Positions 7,978 through 17,621 of a DNA stretch of 64,000 bases are shown in pieces (the stretch's first letter is position 1; each line of letters begins with the position of its first letter). The notes below the pieces were generated by a model. It was not told where the DNA came from, did not search any database, and worked only from the letters and a program-made list of their open reading frames with translations. Made by a program: the position numbers and the translations under genes. Origin of the DNA: Polaribacter irgensii 23-P (GTDB lineage: Bacteria > Bacteroidota > Bacteroidia > Flavobacteriales > Flavobacteriaceae); NCBI RefSeq assembly GCF_000153225.1, contig NZ_CH724148.1:1630842-1694841 (forward strand). The letters are read 5' to 3'.

Positions 7978-10431
7978 TTAATACAAGCTTTTAAACAGTG
8001 CAGGATTTGATTCGTGCATGATTTCGTAGATTTTCTCAAAAATATCTTCAGCAGAGGGTTTTGAAAAGTAGTCTCCATCTGTTCCGTATGCTGGGCGGTG
8101 TGCTTTGGCCGTTAAGGTTGCAGGCTTACTGTCTAAATACTGGTAGCCATTTTGTTTTTCTAATATTTCCTGCAGAATATAAGCAGAAGCTCCACCGGGA
8201 ACATCTTCATCGATGACCAAGAGTTTGTTTGTTTTTTGCAAGCTTTTGACACAATCGCTATTTAAATCAAAAGGCAATAAACTCTGCGCATCTATTATTT
8301 CGATATTGATGCCAATTTGCTGAAGTTCAGCGGCTGTTTCCTCAACGATTCTTAGGGTAGATCCATAGGAAACGATGGTAATATCGGTACCTTCCCTTAC
8401 TGTTTCTACAAGACCTATAGGGGTTTTAAATTCACCAAGATTTGTTGGTAGCTCCTCTTTTAAACGATATCCGTTTAAACATTCGATAACCAAAGCTGGT
8501 TCATCTCCTTCTAGCAGGGTATTATAAAAACCTGCGGCTTTGTTCATGTTTCTTGGCACTAAAACATGCATTCCGCGAATATTATTTATGATGCCACCCA
8601 TTGGAGAGCCAGCGTGCCAAATACCCTCTAATCTATGACCCCGTGTTCTTATAATTAAGGGGGCTTTCTGCTTTCCAAAACTTCGATAATGAAGTGTTGC
8701 CAAATCATCACTCATAATCTGAAGTGCATACAATAAGTAGTCTAAGTATTGAATTTCCGCAATGGGTCGAAGACCGCGCATCGCAAGCCCTATCCCTTGA
8801 CCGATTATTGTTGCCTCTCGAATTCCCGTATCTGAAACTCTAATATCACCGTATTTTTCTTGAAGTCCTTCCAGTCCTTGATTTACATCTCCTATAAACC
8901 CAGCGTCTTCTCCAAAAATAATTACTTCTGGGTGTTTTTTTAGCAGGGCATCAAAATTGTCTCTCATGACAACTCTTGCATCTACTACGTTTTTGTTTTG
9001 CGCATAGATTGGTTTTTTTTCTACAATTTTAACAGCGCTGTAGTCACTTTCACTCAATAGATAAGAAGAATATTTATGAGCAGCATCTTTGAGAATTGCT
9101 TTAATATATTCCTGGAGTTCTTTTTTTTCTGGAAATTCCTCCTCTTTTAAATAGCGCAGTGTTTTTCTTACAGCAATTAAAATATCTTTGGTTATTGGGT
9201 CAGCTGTTTTTTCTAAATCGGTTTTATATTTTGTAATAAAAACACCATTTTTGCTTTTATTAGCGATCCTGCTCAGCAATTTAGAGGCTACTTGAACTTC
9301 TGCAGTAAACTCGTTATTGTAGGCGTTCCAGGCATTTCTTTTTGCAGTAATTACTATTTTTTTTGCTTCTTTTTCTAAGAGGATTATTTCTTCTTCAGAG
9401 TCTACAAAGCGTAAAATCTCTCCAGAGTCTGTAGCCAGCTCAAAATCAAGTATCCATTTTCGCATTTTTTCTAGGCAATCATGCTCTTTCTCCCATTGAA
9501 GTCTTTCTTTTCCCTTGTATCTTTCGTGAGAACCTGAGGTCGAGTGTCCCTGTGGTTGCGTCAATTCATTTACATGAATTAAGATCGGCACATGCTCTTC
9601 TCTTGCAATTTGTCCTGCCTTGTTGTAAACATCAACTAATTGAACATAGTCCCATCCATTGACCACAAATATTTCGTAACCATTGGAGTCCTTATCTCTT
9701 TGAAAACCTTTTAATATTTCAGAAATACTTTCTTTTGTAGTTTGGTGTTTTGCATGCACGGAGATTCCATATTCATCATCCCAAACACTCATAACCATGG
9801 GAACTTGTAAAACACCAGCGGCATTTATAGTTTCAAAAAATAATCCTTCACTTGTGCTGGCATTTCCTATGGTGCCCCAAGCAACTTCATTCCCTTTGTT
9901 GGAGAAATTCGTTTTGTGTTGCACTGACTTTTCATTTCTGTAAACTTTAGAGGCTTGCGCTAATCCTAACAATCGAGGCATTTGTCCTGCAGTAGGCGAG
10001 ATGTCTGCACTCGAGTTGTATTGCTCCGTAAGGTTTTTCCAACTACCATCTTCATGTAAACTGTGGGTAGCAAAATGACCACCCATTTGTCTTCCTGCAG
10101 ACATCGGCTCAATTTCAATGTTTGTGTGTGCATACAAACCTGCAAAAAATTGCTGAGCAGTAAGCTCTCCGATCGCCATCATGAAGGTTTGATCACGGTA
10201 GTATCCGGATCTAAAATCACCTTTTTTAAAGGCTTTTGCCATTGCCAATTGTGGCACTTCTTTACCATCGCCAAAAATACCGAATTTTGCTTTTCCTGTT
10301 AACACTTCTCTCCTTCCAAGCAAACTGCATTCTCTACTTATTTTAGCAATTTTATAGTCCTCTAGAACCTCTGTTTTAAAAGCGTTGAATGAAAGTTCTT
10401 TTTTATCTTGAGTAAGCGTTTTTTGCGACAT
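7978..10431 (-). CDS. Fused alpha/beta E1 component of a 2-oxoacid dehydrogenase complex
   Basis: Thiamine-diphosphate-dependent decarboxylase subunit of a branched-chain or other 2-oxoacid dehydrogenase complex, with both E1 chains in one 817 aa protein. The alpha-like part covers about residues 30-400 (HFATHSLHEDGSW, GTIGNASTSEGLFFETIN). The beta-like part runs from about 480 (IFGEDAGFIGDVNQGLEG, EATIIGQGIGLAMRGLRPIAEIQYLDYL). The usual GDG...NN thiamine-diphosphate motif reads GNA...DD here (GNASTSEG and SVWDDEYGIS). Such fusions are common in Bacteroidota. No E2 or E3 gene is adjacent, so the exact complex cannot be set from context. A TATCTTTG box lies 22 bp upstream. Confidence 0.88.
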   Translation of the reverse strand: MSQKTLTQDKKELSFNAFKTEVLEDYKIAKISRECSLLGRREVLTGKAKFGIFGDGKEVPQLAMAKAFKKGDFRSGYYRDQTFMMAIGELTAQQFFAGLYAHTNIEIEPMSAGRQMGGHFATHSLHEDGSWKNLTEQYNSSADISPTAGQMPRLLGLAQASKVYRNEKSVQHKTNFSNKGNEVAWGTIGNASTSEGLFFETINAAGVLQVPMVMSVWDDEYGISVHAKHQTTKESISEILKGFQRDKDSNGYEIFVVNGWDYVQLVDVYNKAGQIAREEHVPILIHVNELTQPQGHSTSGSHERYKGKERLQWEKEHDCLEKMRKWILDFELATDSGEILRFVDSEEEIILLEKEAKKIVITAKRNAWNAYNNEFTAEVQVASKLLSRIANKSKNGVFITKYKTDLEKTADPITKDILIAVRKTLRYLKEEEFPEKKELQEYIKAILKDAAHKYSSYLLSESDYSAVKIVEKKPIYAQNKNVVDARVVMRDNFDALLKKHPEVIIFGEDAGFIGDVNQGLEGLQEKYGDIRVSDTGIREATIIGQGIGLAMRGLRPIAEIQYLDYLLYALQIMSDDLATLHYRSFGKQKAPLIIRTRGHRLEGIWHAGSPMGGIINNIRGMHVLVPRNMNKAAGFYNTLLEGDEPALVIECLNGYRLKEELPTNLGEFKTPIGLVETVREGTDITIVSYGSTLRIVEETAAELQQIGINIEIIDAQSLLPFDLNSDCVKSLQKTNKLLVIDEDVPGGASAYILQEILEKQNGYQYLDSKPATLTAKAHRPAYGTDGDYFSKPSAEDIFEKIYEIMHESNPALFKSLY

Positions 10432-10453
10432 TTTTTTACATTTTTTACTAAAA

Positions 10454-10461
10454 CAAAGATA
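10454..10461 (-). promoter_or_regulatory. Candidate -7 promoter element of the E1 dehydrogenase gene
   Basis: Minus-strand TATCTTTG fits TAnnTTTG, about 22 bp before the start codon. No matching TTG at -33 was seen. Confidence 0.4.
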
Positions 10462-10590
10462 GTTTTTTTTAGTTGATATTTAAAGATTTTAATATTTATT
10501 AAATATTATGTAATGTTTACACCTTAATTGCCTTTATGTTTGAGGATAATGCAATAAAATAGTTCGGTTACTTTTTAGTGAATAAATTTT

Positions 10591-13401
10591 CTATAAGAAA
10601 CCTCTTCTGAAAAAATTATAGATTCTATTGACATTTCCTGTAAAGGTAAATCTGATCTTTTCAGCATATGCTTTTTGTGATACTTCCCAGCCATTATTGG
10701 AGTAGAGAGGAAGGTATATTTCAAATATGTTGTGTACAAAGTTAAACCTAATTCCATTTTCATACCCAAAGAAAATAGGTTTTGTTTTATTTTTTAAGAA
10801 GGCAACATCATTGTAGTATTCAATCCAGCGCCACAGACCAATGCTGGAGTTAAAAGACAGCATGTATTGATTTGCAAACCGCGTTGGTAGCACGGATTTA
10901 AAACCACCTTCATTTATAATATATTGTTGACTAAAAAGGCCTGAATCTTCTGAACGACCATAATAATTTAATTCAAAAAGATAATCATTCGCTCTGTCAA
11001 GTCCATAACTAAAATAGTCACCTTTAGAGTCGTTGTGGATAAATGCTCCTGCAAAAACTCTAAAATCTACTTGAGTGTCCGAGGATGTAAGTTTTCTGTA
11101 GCGAAAATCTGTCGATATTTTAGAAAAGTTTTTTGCAACTTCTGTTTTGACATTAAAGCGTATTTCAGAAATAATATCAGGATTTATATAATCATAGCTC
11201 AAACTAAAGACGCGATAGCTATCCTGTTCTGATTTTACACTCAACGGCGAAATCTCTTTGTGTATCAGCACTGTTTTCGCGCGAATAAATTCTGTAGTTG
11301 CATCTCTTAAAGAGGCTCTTTTAAATTGAATGTCTACATACGGTATTAAGGCGCTGTAAGAGAGGTCGGGTGCATACTGTAGGGTAGTGCCAATAATGCC
11401 ATAAGAAATTTTATAAAGAGATGTTTTTTCAAAAAATTGGTTATAAACAACAGAAAAAGAACCATTGAGTTTATTGCTTTTAGTAGCATAGCCAGGGGAG
11501 GTTTTAAACTCTAAATTCCTTTTTATTAAAGGTTTGTTGTGCAGTTTAACACCCAAGATAAAACCATCATAATAATTATAGGCAAGCGTTGGCTGATAAA
11601 ATAGTTGATTGTATTTAGGAGCTTTTACATCTTTTATTAAGGAAAGCTTTAACGGTTTTTTTAATAATTTTTTATCTGTACGGTAATAATTGTCCAAGGT
11701 ATTGTATTCTGGATATACGTTTTCATAATTAAGAGCCAACTGATCGAACCTTCCTTTTGGTATCGATATTGTAAGCGTGTCTTTAATACTTGCAAACCAT
11801 TTCTTGTAGGTAATGCTGTCATTTTGTAATCCATAAAATGCAATTGGAGCAGTGATGTTTCGTTTGTTTTTTAGAGTTACTTTTAAGCTGTCTTTTGTTT
11901 CCGTAACCTTTTTAATCGTGTAATCTATTTTCTTGTTTGTTTTGATAAAATCATTAAAAAACCACTGGACATCTTTGTGAGTATGCTTTGCTAAGGTATT
12001 TTGAAAATTTTCGCTTTTCACGACCAAACCTTTGTTTTTTTGATAAAATTCTTTAATGCTCTCATTTAACACAGTTTTTCCTAAATAACCTTTCAAATAA
12101 TAGAGCCCAAGACCTGCTTTGTATTTGCTAACTATTTTTCTATTAAAATTTGAAAGAGCATCCGCTGAAGTATTCAGCGATTGGTCTAAAAATTTTCGTG
12201 CTGTAAATTGATATACGAAAGGATATTTTTGATTGAATTGTAATTTTGAAATATTAAAATTTCTCAAGAACCAAGTATCGGCTACTTTTCCAATAAGTTT
12301 AATTTCAGGATAGAATTTATTTACGTACTCGATCATCAAATAGTTTTGTAAACCGTCAAGCAACCAGTAGTCCTCTCTTTGATTGACAAAGAACGTCTGT
12401 TTTAAATATCTTCTTGAAAGCACCTTAAATAATTCCAAATCATATTTAAAAACATGGGGAAAAGGACTTAGGAAATCTGGCAGTTGATTGAGACCATAAA
12501 CTGGGTTTTTCTCTTGCATTGCCTTGTCAATGAATATTTTATTCACGGATATCTCTCCTAAGTATTGGGTAAGGAATTTCAGTTCTTTATTTAAAATATC
12601 TGTTACTAATGCCGTATTAAATTCAGCATCTAAAATATTTGTTTGTATTTGGTGGTGGTCTGCATTAAACTGTTTGAAGGTGTTTTTACGTTCGATATTT
12701 AAGATGATATCTTTTTCGTTTTTTCCAAGTAATTGATAGTGGTGGTGTGTTGTGTCGCTTTGTATAGTCTGTTTTAAATTACTGCTCAAAGAAAATACCT
12801 TCGGGATTTTGAGATCAATCTTAAAGGTGGTGTAATCTTCAAATAAATCATCCAAATTTAAATTACTCATTAAGTGCCAACCATCGTTGTAAATTGCGGG
12901 TGTAATATACCAATAGCGCAAGCGGTACCCATTTTTATGAACGCCATAGCTCGTAAATTTAGCACTTGGCAATTTTACCAAATAGGAAATTTTTAATGTT
13001 GTGCTTTCTAGCGGTTTTAAAGGTTTTGTCAAAAAAACCTGAAGAATATCTGGTTTATTTTCATATTCTTGATGTACGACATTGTCATAGTCGATCGATA
13101 CGTTTTTAATAGTGGTAGCGCCTAAGTCTTCCTCTTTTGCAAAGTATAAATCTTTCCTAAAATCATTAATAAATCGCTTAGAAAGTGGTGTCTCTCTATT
13201 TTTGAAACTATTTGGCCAATTGTGGAGTACTATCTGGGACAATGTATCCTTTGAATTATTGTAAAACACAATTTCTTGTTCAATAAGGAGTTGATTGTTT
13301 TCAGAATTTAAAATCGCTTTTATATGGATCTCATTTTGCTGTGTAAAAGCGAGACTACTATATAGTAGTAAGATAGGAAATAAGTAAAAACGAGCTCCCA
13401 A
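10591..13401 (-). CDS. M1-peptidase-like protein without zinc site, with barrel-like C-terminus
   Basis: A 936 aa exported protein (leader FYLFPILLLYSSLAFTQQ). Residues about 25-480 resemble the M1/gluzincin aminopeptidase fold: an N-terminal beta domain, a substrate-loop-like KNPVYGLNQLPDF, and a helical part with DYWLLDGLQNYLMIEYV where active enzymes have WLxEGFAxY. The zinc motif HExxH is absent; the equivalent stretch reads FKYDLELFKVLSRRYLK. The C-terminal about 350 residues are rich in alternating aromatic/polar strands (for example RFANQYMLSFNSSIGLWRW, YLPLYSNNGWEVS), suggestive of an outer-membrane beta-barrel. Peptidase activity is therefore doubtful. The role is unknown; an outer-membrane location is inferred. 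Confidence 0.75.
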   Translation of the reverse strand: MGARFYLFPILLLYSSLAFTQQNEIHIKAILNSENNQLLIEQEIVFYNNSKDTLSQIVLHNWPNSFKNRETPLSKRFINDFRKDLYFAKEEDLGATTIKNVSIDYDNVVHQEYENKPDILQVFLTKPLKPLESTTLKISYLVKLPSAKFTSYGVHKNGYRLRYWYITPAIYNDGWHLMSNLNLDDLFEDYTTFKIDLKIPKVFSLSSNLKQTIQSDTTHHHYQLLGKNEKDIILNIERKNTFKQFNADHHQIQTNILDAEFNTALVTDILNKELKFLTQYLGEISVNKIFIDKAMQEKNPVYGLNQLPDFLSPFPHVFKYDLELFKVLSRRYLKQTFFVNQREDYWLLDGLQNYLMIEYVNKFYPEIKLIGKVADTWFLRNFNISKLQFNQKYPFVYQFTARKFLDQSLNTSADALSNFNRKIVSKYKAGLGLYYLKGYLGKTVLNESIKEFYQKNKGLVVKSENFQNTLAKHTHKDVQWFFNDFIKTNKKIDYTIKKVTETKDSLKVTLKNKRNITAPIAFYGLQNDSITYKKWFASIKDTLTISIPKGRFDQLALNYENVYPEYNTLDNYYRTDKKLLKKPLKLSLIKDVKAPKYNQLFYQPTLAYNYYDGFILGVKLHNKPLIKRNLEFKTSPGYATKSNKLNGSFSVVYNQFFEKTSLYKISYGIIGTTLQYAPDLSYSALIPYVDIQFKRASLRDATTEFIRAKTVLIHKEISPLSVKSEQDSYRVFSLSYDYINPDIISEIRFNVKTEVAKNFSKISTDFRYRKLTSSDTQVDFRVFAGAFIHNDSKGDYFSYGLDRANDYLFELNYYGRSEDSGLFSQQYIINEGGFKSVLPTRFANQYMLSFNSSIGLWRWIEYYNDVAFLKNKTKPIFFGYENGIRFNFVHNIFEIYLPLYSNNGWEVSQKAYAEKIRFTFTGNVNRIYNFFRRGFL

Positions 13402-13534
13402 TTAAATTTTAAATATTTTAGAGATTTATAGCATTTGAAATTTCAAATATAGAAAAAACAATGCTATTTTTTTTAGCTCTGTTTATTTGATTGAAATATA
13501 ATTAGCATTTAAAAAATACGTTTTTATTAAAGAC

Positions 13535-14242
13535 TTAAAAGTTGGGTTTAAATTTATATTTAGCGTAAAACTTGTTGATGTGGGCAATCGCTTCATCAGC
13601 TGTATCTACCACTCTAAACAGATTTAAGTCTTTTTCACTTATATTTCCTTCTTCTATAAGGGTGTTTTTTATCCAATCTAAAAGGCCACTCCAAAATTTA
13701 GTACCTATCAATACAATAGGAAAACGGCCAATTTTATTCGTTTGTATCAGGGTAATGGCTTCAAAAAGTTCATCCATAGTCCCAAAACCCCCTGGCATTA
13801 CTACAAACCCCTGTGAATATTTTACAAACATGACCTTTCGCACGAAGAAATAATGAAACTCTAAATTTTTATCTTTGTCTATCCAAGGATTGTAATGTTG
13901 TTCGAAAGGCAACTCAATATTCAAACCTACGGAAGTTCCTTTTCCCCGATGCGCTCCTTTGTTACCAGCTTCCATAATTCCAGGTCCTCCCCCCGTAATT
14001 ACACCATATCCGTTCTGTGTAAGTTTAAAGGCAACTTCTTCTGCTAAACCATAGTAAGGGTCTGTAGTTTTTGTTCTTGCAGATCCAAAAATAGATACGC
14101 AAGGTCCAATTTTACTTAGCTTTTCGTATCCATCTACAAATTCGGCCATAATTTTAAAGATGGCCCAAGAATCATTTGTCTTTATTTCGTTCCATGTTTT
14201 TTGTTGGAGCTTTTCTTTAATTTTTCTGTCGTTATTATCCAT
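13535..14242 (-). CDS. LOG-family protein (TIGR00730)
   Basis: Member of the LOG/YvdD lysine-decarboxylase-like family; characterised members are nucleotide 5'-monophosphate phosphoribohydrolases (cytokinin-activating type). The 235 aa protein has the nucleotide-binding ITGGGPGIMEAGNKGA and the signature PGGFGTMDELFEA (PGGxGTxxE), with SIFGSARTK near the N-terminus. The ATG at 14242 gives the normal family length. Its neighbours do not suggest a pathway. Bacterial substrates of this family are often unclear, so the reaction is inferred from the motif. Confidence 0.9.
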   Translation of the reverse strand: MDNNDRKIKEKLQQKTWNEIKTNDSWAIFKIMAEFVDGYEKLSKIGPCVSIFGSARTKTTDPYYGLAEEVAFKLTQNGYGVITGGGPGIMEAGNKGAHRGKGTSVGLNIELPFEQHYNPWIDKDKNLEFHYFFVRKVMFVKYSQGFVVMPGGFGTMDELFEAITLIQTNKIGRFPIVLIGTKFWSGLLDWIKNTLIEEGNISEKDLNLFRVVDTADEAIAHINKFYAKYKFKPNF

Positions 14243-14408
14243 GGTACGTCTGTTTTTTGTTTTTTTTTATGAGGGCAGCCTGCTAAATTAGTTCTTTTTT
14301 AAGAAATTTTTTAAAAGAATCGATTGGATTTCAATAAATAAAAAAATTCATCGTGTATCATTATACACTATAAATGTTTAAACTAAGACGAGATGCGCGT
14401 TGATAAGT

Positions 14409-17228
14409 TTAGAGTAATTTCTTTAAAAATTTAGCAGTGTAACTGGTTTTGTGTTTTGCAACTTCTTCTGGAGTTCCGGTAACAAGAATCTTACCTCCTT
14501 TTTTTCCACCTTCCATTCCCACGTCGATTACATAGTCTGCTAATTTTACAACATCGAGGTTGTGCTCAATAATAAGGACCGTATTTCCTTTATCTGCAAG
14601 TTTATTTAAAACATCCATAAGAACTCTGATGTCTTCAAAATGAAGTCCTGTTGTGGGTTCATCAAGAATATAAAAAGTATTCCCAGTATCTCTTTTAGAG
14701 AGTTCTGCTGCTAGTTTTATTCTTTGTGCTTCACCGCCAGAAAGTGTGGTCGATTGCTGTCCAAGGGTTATATAGCCCAAGCCAACGTCTTTTATGGTTT
14801 TTACTTTTCGATGTATTTTAGGAATTTTAACAAAGAAGTCTGTGGCATCTTCTATGGTCATGTCTAGAATGTCAGAGATGGATTTTCCCTTGTAGCGAAT
14901 TTCTAAAGTTTCTCTATTAAAACGTTTTCCTTGACAGGTTTCGCATTCTACTTGTACATCAGGAAGAAAGTTCATTTCGATTACACGAACACCGCCACCT
15001 TGGCAAGTTTCACAGCGTCCGCCTTTGACGTTAAAAGAAAAGCGTCCTGGTTTATAGCCACGAATAGAGGCCTCTACTGTCTTTGCAAACAAGCTTCTAA
15101 TTTCATCAAATGTTTTTGTATATGTAGCAGGGTTTGATCTTGGAGTTCGGCCAATTGGAGATTGGTCAATATCAATTACTTTGTCTACGTGTTCTAAACC
15201 TTCAACTTTCTTATAAGGCATTGGTTTCTTCACGCCTCGATATATGTGTGCGTTTAAGATTGGATATAAAGTTTCGTTGATTAATGTTGATTTTCCACTA
15301 CCGGAAACACCGGTAACACAAATCATTTTTCCCAGAGGAAATGCCACCGAAACATTTTTTAAATTGTTTCCAGAGGCTCCTTTAAGTGTAATTGTCTTTC
15401 CGTTTCCGACACGTCTCTTTGCGGGGATTTCTATTTTTTTTCTTCCTGTGATATAATCGGCAGTCAATGTTCGCTGTTTTTTAAGTTCAGCAAAGGTGCC
15501 TGCGGAAACAATCTCTCCACCATATTTTCCAGCACCAGGTCCGATGTCAAAAACAAAATCTGCTTTTTCAATCATATCTTGGTCGTGTTCCACTACAATG
15601 ACCGAGTTTCCAAGATCTCTGAGCTTTACCAAAGAGTCAATTAATTTTTCATTATCTCTTTGATGTAATCCGATGCTAGGTTCGTCTAAAATGTATAAGA
15701 CTCCCACCAATTGCGAGCCAATTTGTGTTGCCAAACGGATGCGCTGTGCTTCTCCTCCAGAGAGGGATTTAGAAGTTCTGTCTAAAGTGAGATAATCCAA
15801 ACCAACATCTTTTAAAAATTGAATTCTGGTTCGAATTTCCTTTAAAATTTCAGAGGCAATAATCAATTGTTTTTTCGACAATTGTTTTTCAATATTTTCA
15901 AACCACTTTGCAAGTTCAGTGATGTCCATTTGAACCAAATCACTGATGTTTTTATCTGTAATTTTAAAGTGCAGTGCTTCTTTTTTTAATCTTTTTCCTT
16001 CGCAAGATGAGCAAGTAACTTCGTCCATAAAACTCTTTGCCCAGCGTTTTATGGAGGTACTCTCTGCGTTGTTATATTGGTTGTCTATAAAGGCAACAAT
16101 ACCTTCAAAATCTATTTTATAGTTCCTTCGAACTCCTACAGATTTAGACTCAATCTCAAAAGATTCGTTTCCTCCATTTAGAATGATGTCTAAGGCTTCT
16201 TTAGGAATCTCCTTTACAGGATCTGATAATTTAAACCGATAACGTTCAGAAATATGTTCAATTTGTTTGAAAATCCAGCTATTTTTTTGTTCTCCTAAAG
16301 GCGCAATACCTCCGTTTTTAATTGAGATAAGTTCGTTTGGAATTACTTTTTTTAAATTGATCTCATTGGTAATTCCTAAACCGTTACAAGCGGTACACGC
16401 ACCTTTTGGGGAATTGAAAGAAAATGTATTTGGTTCTGGGTTTGGATATGCAATGCCCGTCGTTGGGCACATGAGTTCCCTGCTAAAATATCTCGGGTTG
16501 TTGTCATCTACATCGATGACCATCATAATATTATCCCCAGAATACAAGGCTGTTTTTATAGTTTCTTCTAGACGTTTTTCTACAGATTTATTGATGGCTA
16601 ATCGATCTATAACCACTTCAATATCATGCATTTTATAGCGGTCTAGCTTCATGCCTTTTTCAATTTCTTGAATCTTGCCATCTACGCGGACCCGTAAAAA
16701 ACCTTGTTTTGATATTTGCTCAAAAAGCTCTCTGTAGTGTCCTTTTCTCGATTTAATTAAGGGTGCTAAAACAGCTATTTTTTTATTGTTAAAATCTTTT
16801 AAAATAAGGTCTTTAATTTGGTCATCAGAATAGCTTACCATTTGCTGATCCGTATTGTAAGAGTACGCGTCTGAGGCTCTTGCAAAAAGTAATCGCAAGA
16901 AATCGTATATTTCTGTGATGGTTCCCACGGTAGAGCGCGGGCTTTTATTAGTCGTCTTCTGTTCGATAGAAATTACAGGAGAAAGACCATCAATCTTATC
17001 AACATCAGGTCTTTCGAGGCCACCTAAAAATTGTCTTGCGTAGGCAGAAAATGTCTCAATATAGCGGCGCTGTCCTTCTGCATAAATGGTGTCAAAGGCT
17101 AAAGAAGATTTGCCGCTTCCACTAAGACCGGTAATTACTACTAGTTTTTCACGAGGAATTTTTACGTCAATATTTTTTAAATTATGAACTCTTGCACCGT
17201 AAACTTCTAGATATTCTTGGTCTTTCAA
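14409..17228 (-). CDS. uvrA: Excinuclease ABC subunit A
   Basis: DNA damage recognition ATPase of nucleotide-excision repair. The 939 aa protein has two ABC modules: Walker A GLSGSGKSSLAFD near residue 35 and GVSGSGKSTLIN in the second half; signature motifs SLSGGEAQRIRLA and TLSGGEAQRIKLA; and zinc-binding cysteine groups CTACNGLG, CSSCEGKR, CETCQGGG and CETCQGKR. Translation starts at a TTG (complement of 17226-17228) right before the conserved N-terminus. A TTG-N21-TAACTTTG promoter sits just upstream. Length and domain order are normal. Confidence 0.98.
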   Translation of the reverse strand: MKDQEYLEVYGARVHNLKNIDVKIPREKLVVITGLSGSGKSSLAFDTIYAEGQRRYIETFSAYARQFLGGLERPDVDKIDGLSPVISIEQKTTNKSPRSTVGTITEIYDFLRLLFARASDAYSYNTDQQMVSYSDDQIKDLILKDFNNKKIAVLAPLIKSRKGHYRELFEQISKQGFLRVRVDGKIQEIEKGMKLDRYKMHDIEVVIDRLAINKSVEKRLEETIKTALYSGDNIMMVIDVDDNNPRYFSRELMCPTTGIAYPNPEPNTFSFNSPKGACTACNGLGITNEINLKKVIPNELISIKNGGIAPLGEQKNSWIFKQIEHISERYRFKLSDPVKEIPKEALDIILNGGNESFEIESKSVGVRRNYKIDFEGIVAFIDNQYNNAESTSIKRWAKSFMDEVTCSSCEGKRLKKEALHFKITDKNISDLVQMDITELAKWFENIEKQLSKKQLIIASEILKEIRTRIQFLKDVGLDYLTLDRTSKSLSGGEAQRIRLATQIGSQLVGVLYILDEPSIGLHQRDNEKLIDSLVKLRDLGNSVIVVEHDQDMIEKADFVFDIGPGAGKYGGEIVSAGTFAELKKQRTLTADYITGRKKIEIPAKRRVGNGKTITLKGASGNNLKNVSVAFPLGKMICVTGVSGSGKSTLINETLYPILNAHIYRGVKKPMPYKKVEGLEHVDKVIDIDQSPIGRTPRSNPATYTKTFDEIRSLFAKTVEASIRGYKPGRFSFNVKGGRCETCQGGGVRVIEMNFLPDVQVECETCQGKRFNRETLEIRYKGKSISDILDMTIEDATDFFVKIPKIHRKVKTIKDVGLGYITLGQQSTTLSGGEAQRIKLAAELSKRDTGNTFYILDEPTTGLHFEDIRVLMDVLNKLADKGNTVLIIEHNLDVVKLADYVIDVGMEGGKKGGKILVTGTPEEVAKHKTSYTAKFLKKLL

Positions 17229-17251
17229 ATTTGCCTATTTTTAGAAAAAAG

Positions 17252-17283
17252 CAAAGTTAATCAATCCTATTCTAATTTAACAA
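17252..17283 (-). promoter_or_regulatory. uvrA promoter (TTG-N21-TAACTTTG)
   Basis: Minus strand: TTG (complement of 17281-17283), 21 bp, then TAACTTTG (complement of 17252-17259). This fits the flavobacterial TTG-N17-23-TAnnTTTG consensus, about 24 bp upstream of the TTG start codon. Confidence 0.6.
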
Positions 17284-17395
17284 GGTTTATAACAACCTTT
17301 GTTCTGGTTTTTTAGCAATTATTTTTTTAAATGAAGTTTACTTTTTATTTCAAAAAAGACCATTAAATGGTATCTTGCAGTACATTTTATACACC

Positions 17396-17617
17396 ATGAT
17401 AGATAGCGTGCGACATTTTTTTGAAAGAAATGGTTTTGGAGTCTTCTCAAGACTTGCAGATAGGCTTGGCATGAGAGCCTTAAACGTGCGTCTATTTTTT
17501 ATTTATGTAACATTTTTTACCGTTGGATTGTCCTTTGGCGTATATTTAACGATGGCATTTGTGCTCAAGTTAAAAGATATGATTTATACAAAAAGAAGTT
17601 CCGTTTTTGATTTATAA
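17396..17617 (+). CDS. Small PspC-domain membrane protein
   Basis: A 73 aa protein, MIDSVRHFFERNGFGVFSRL. It has the PspC-like layout: a short polar start, the segment RLADRLGMRALNVRLFF, and one long hydrophobic helix (FFIYVTFFTVGLSFGVYLTMAFVL). PspC proteins act in membrane-stress responses in enterobacteria; here no pspA/pspB is adjacent. I chose the ATG at 17396 rather than an upstream non-ATG start. It lies 4 bp upstream of the K+ channel gene, so the two are probably co-transcribed. The function in this organism is unknown. Confidence 0.78.
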   Translation: MIDSVRHFFERNGFGVFSRLADRLGMRALNVRLFFIYVTFFTVGLSFGVYLTMAFVLKLKDMIYTKRSSVFDL

Positions 17618-17621
17618 AAAT

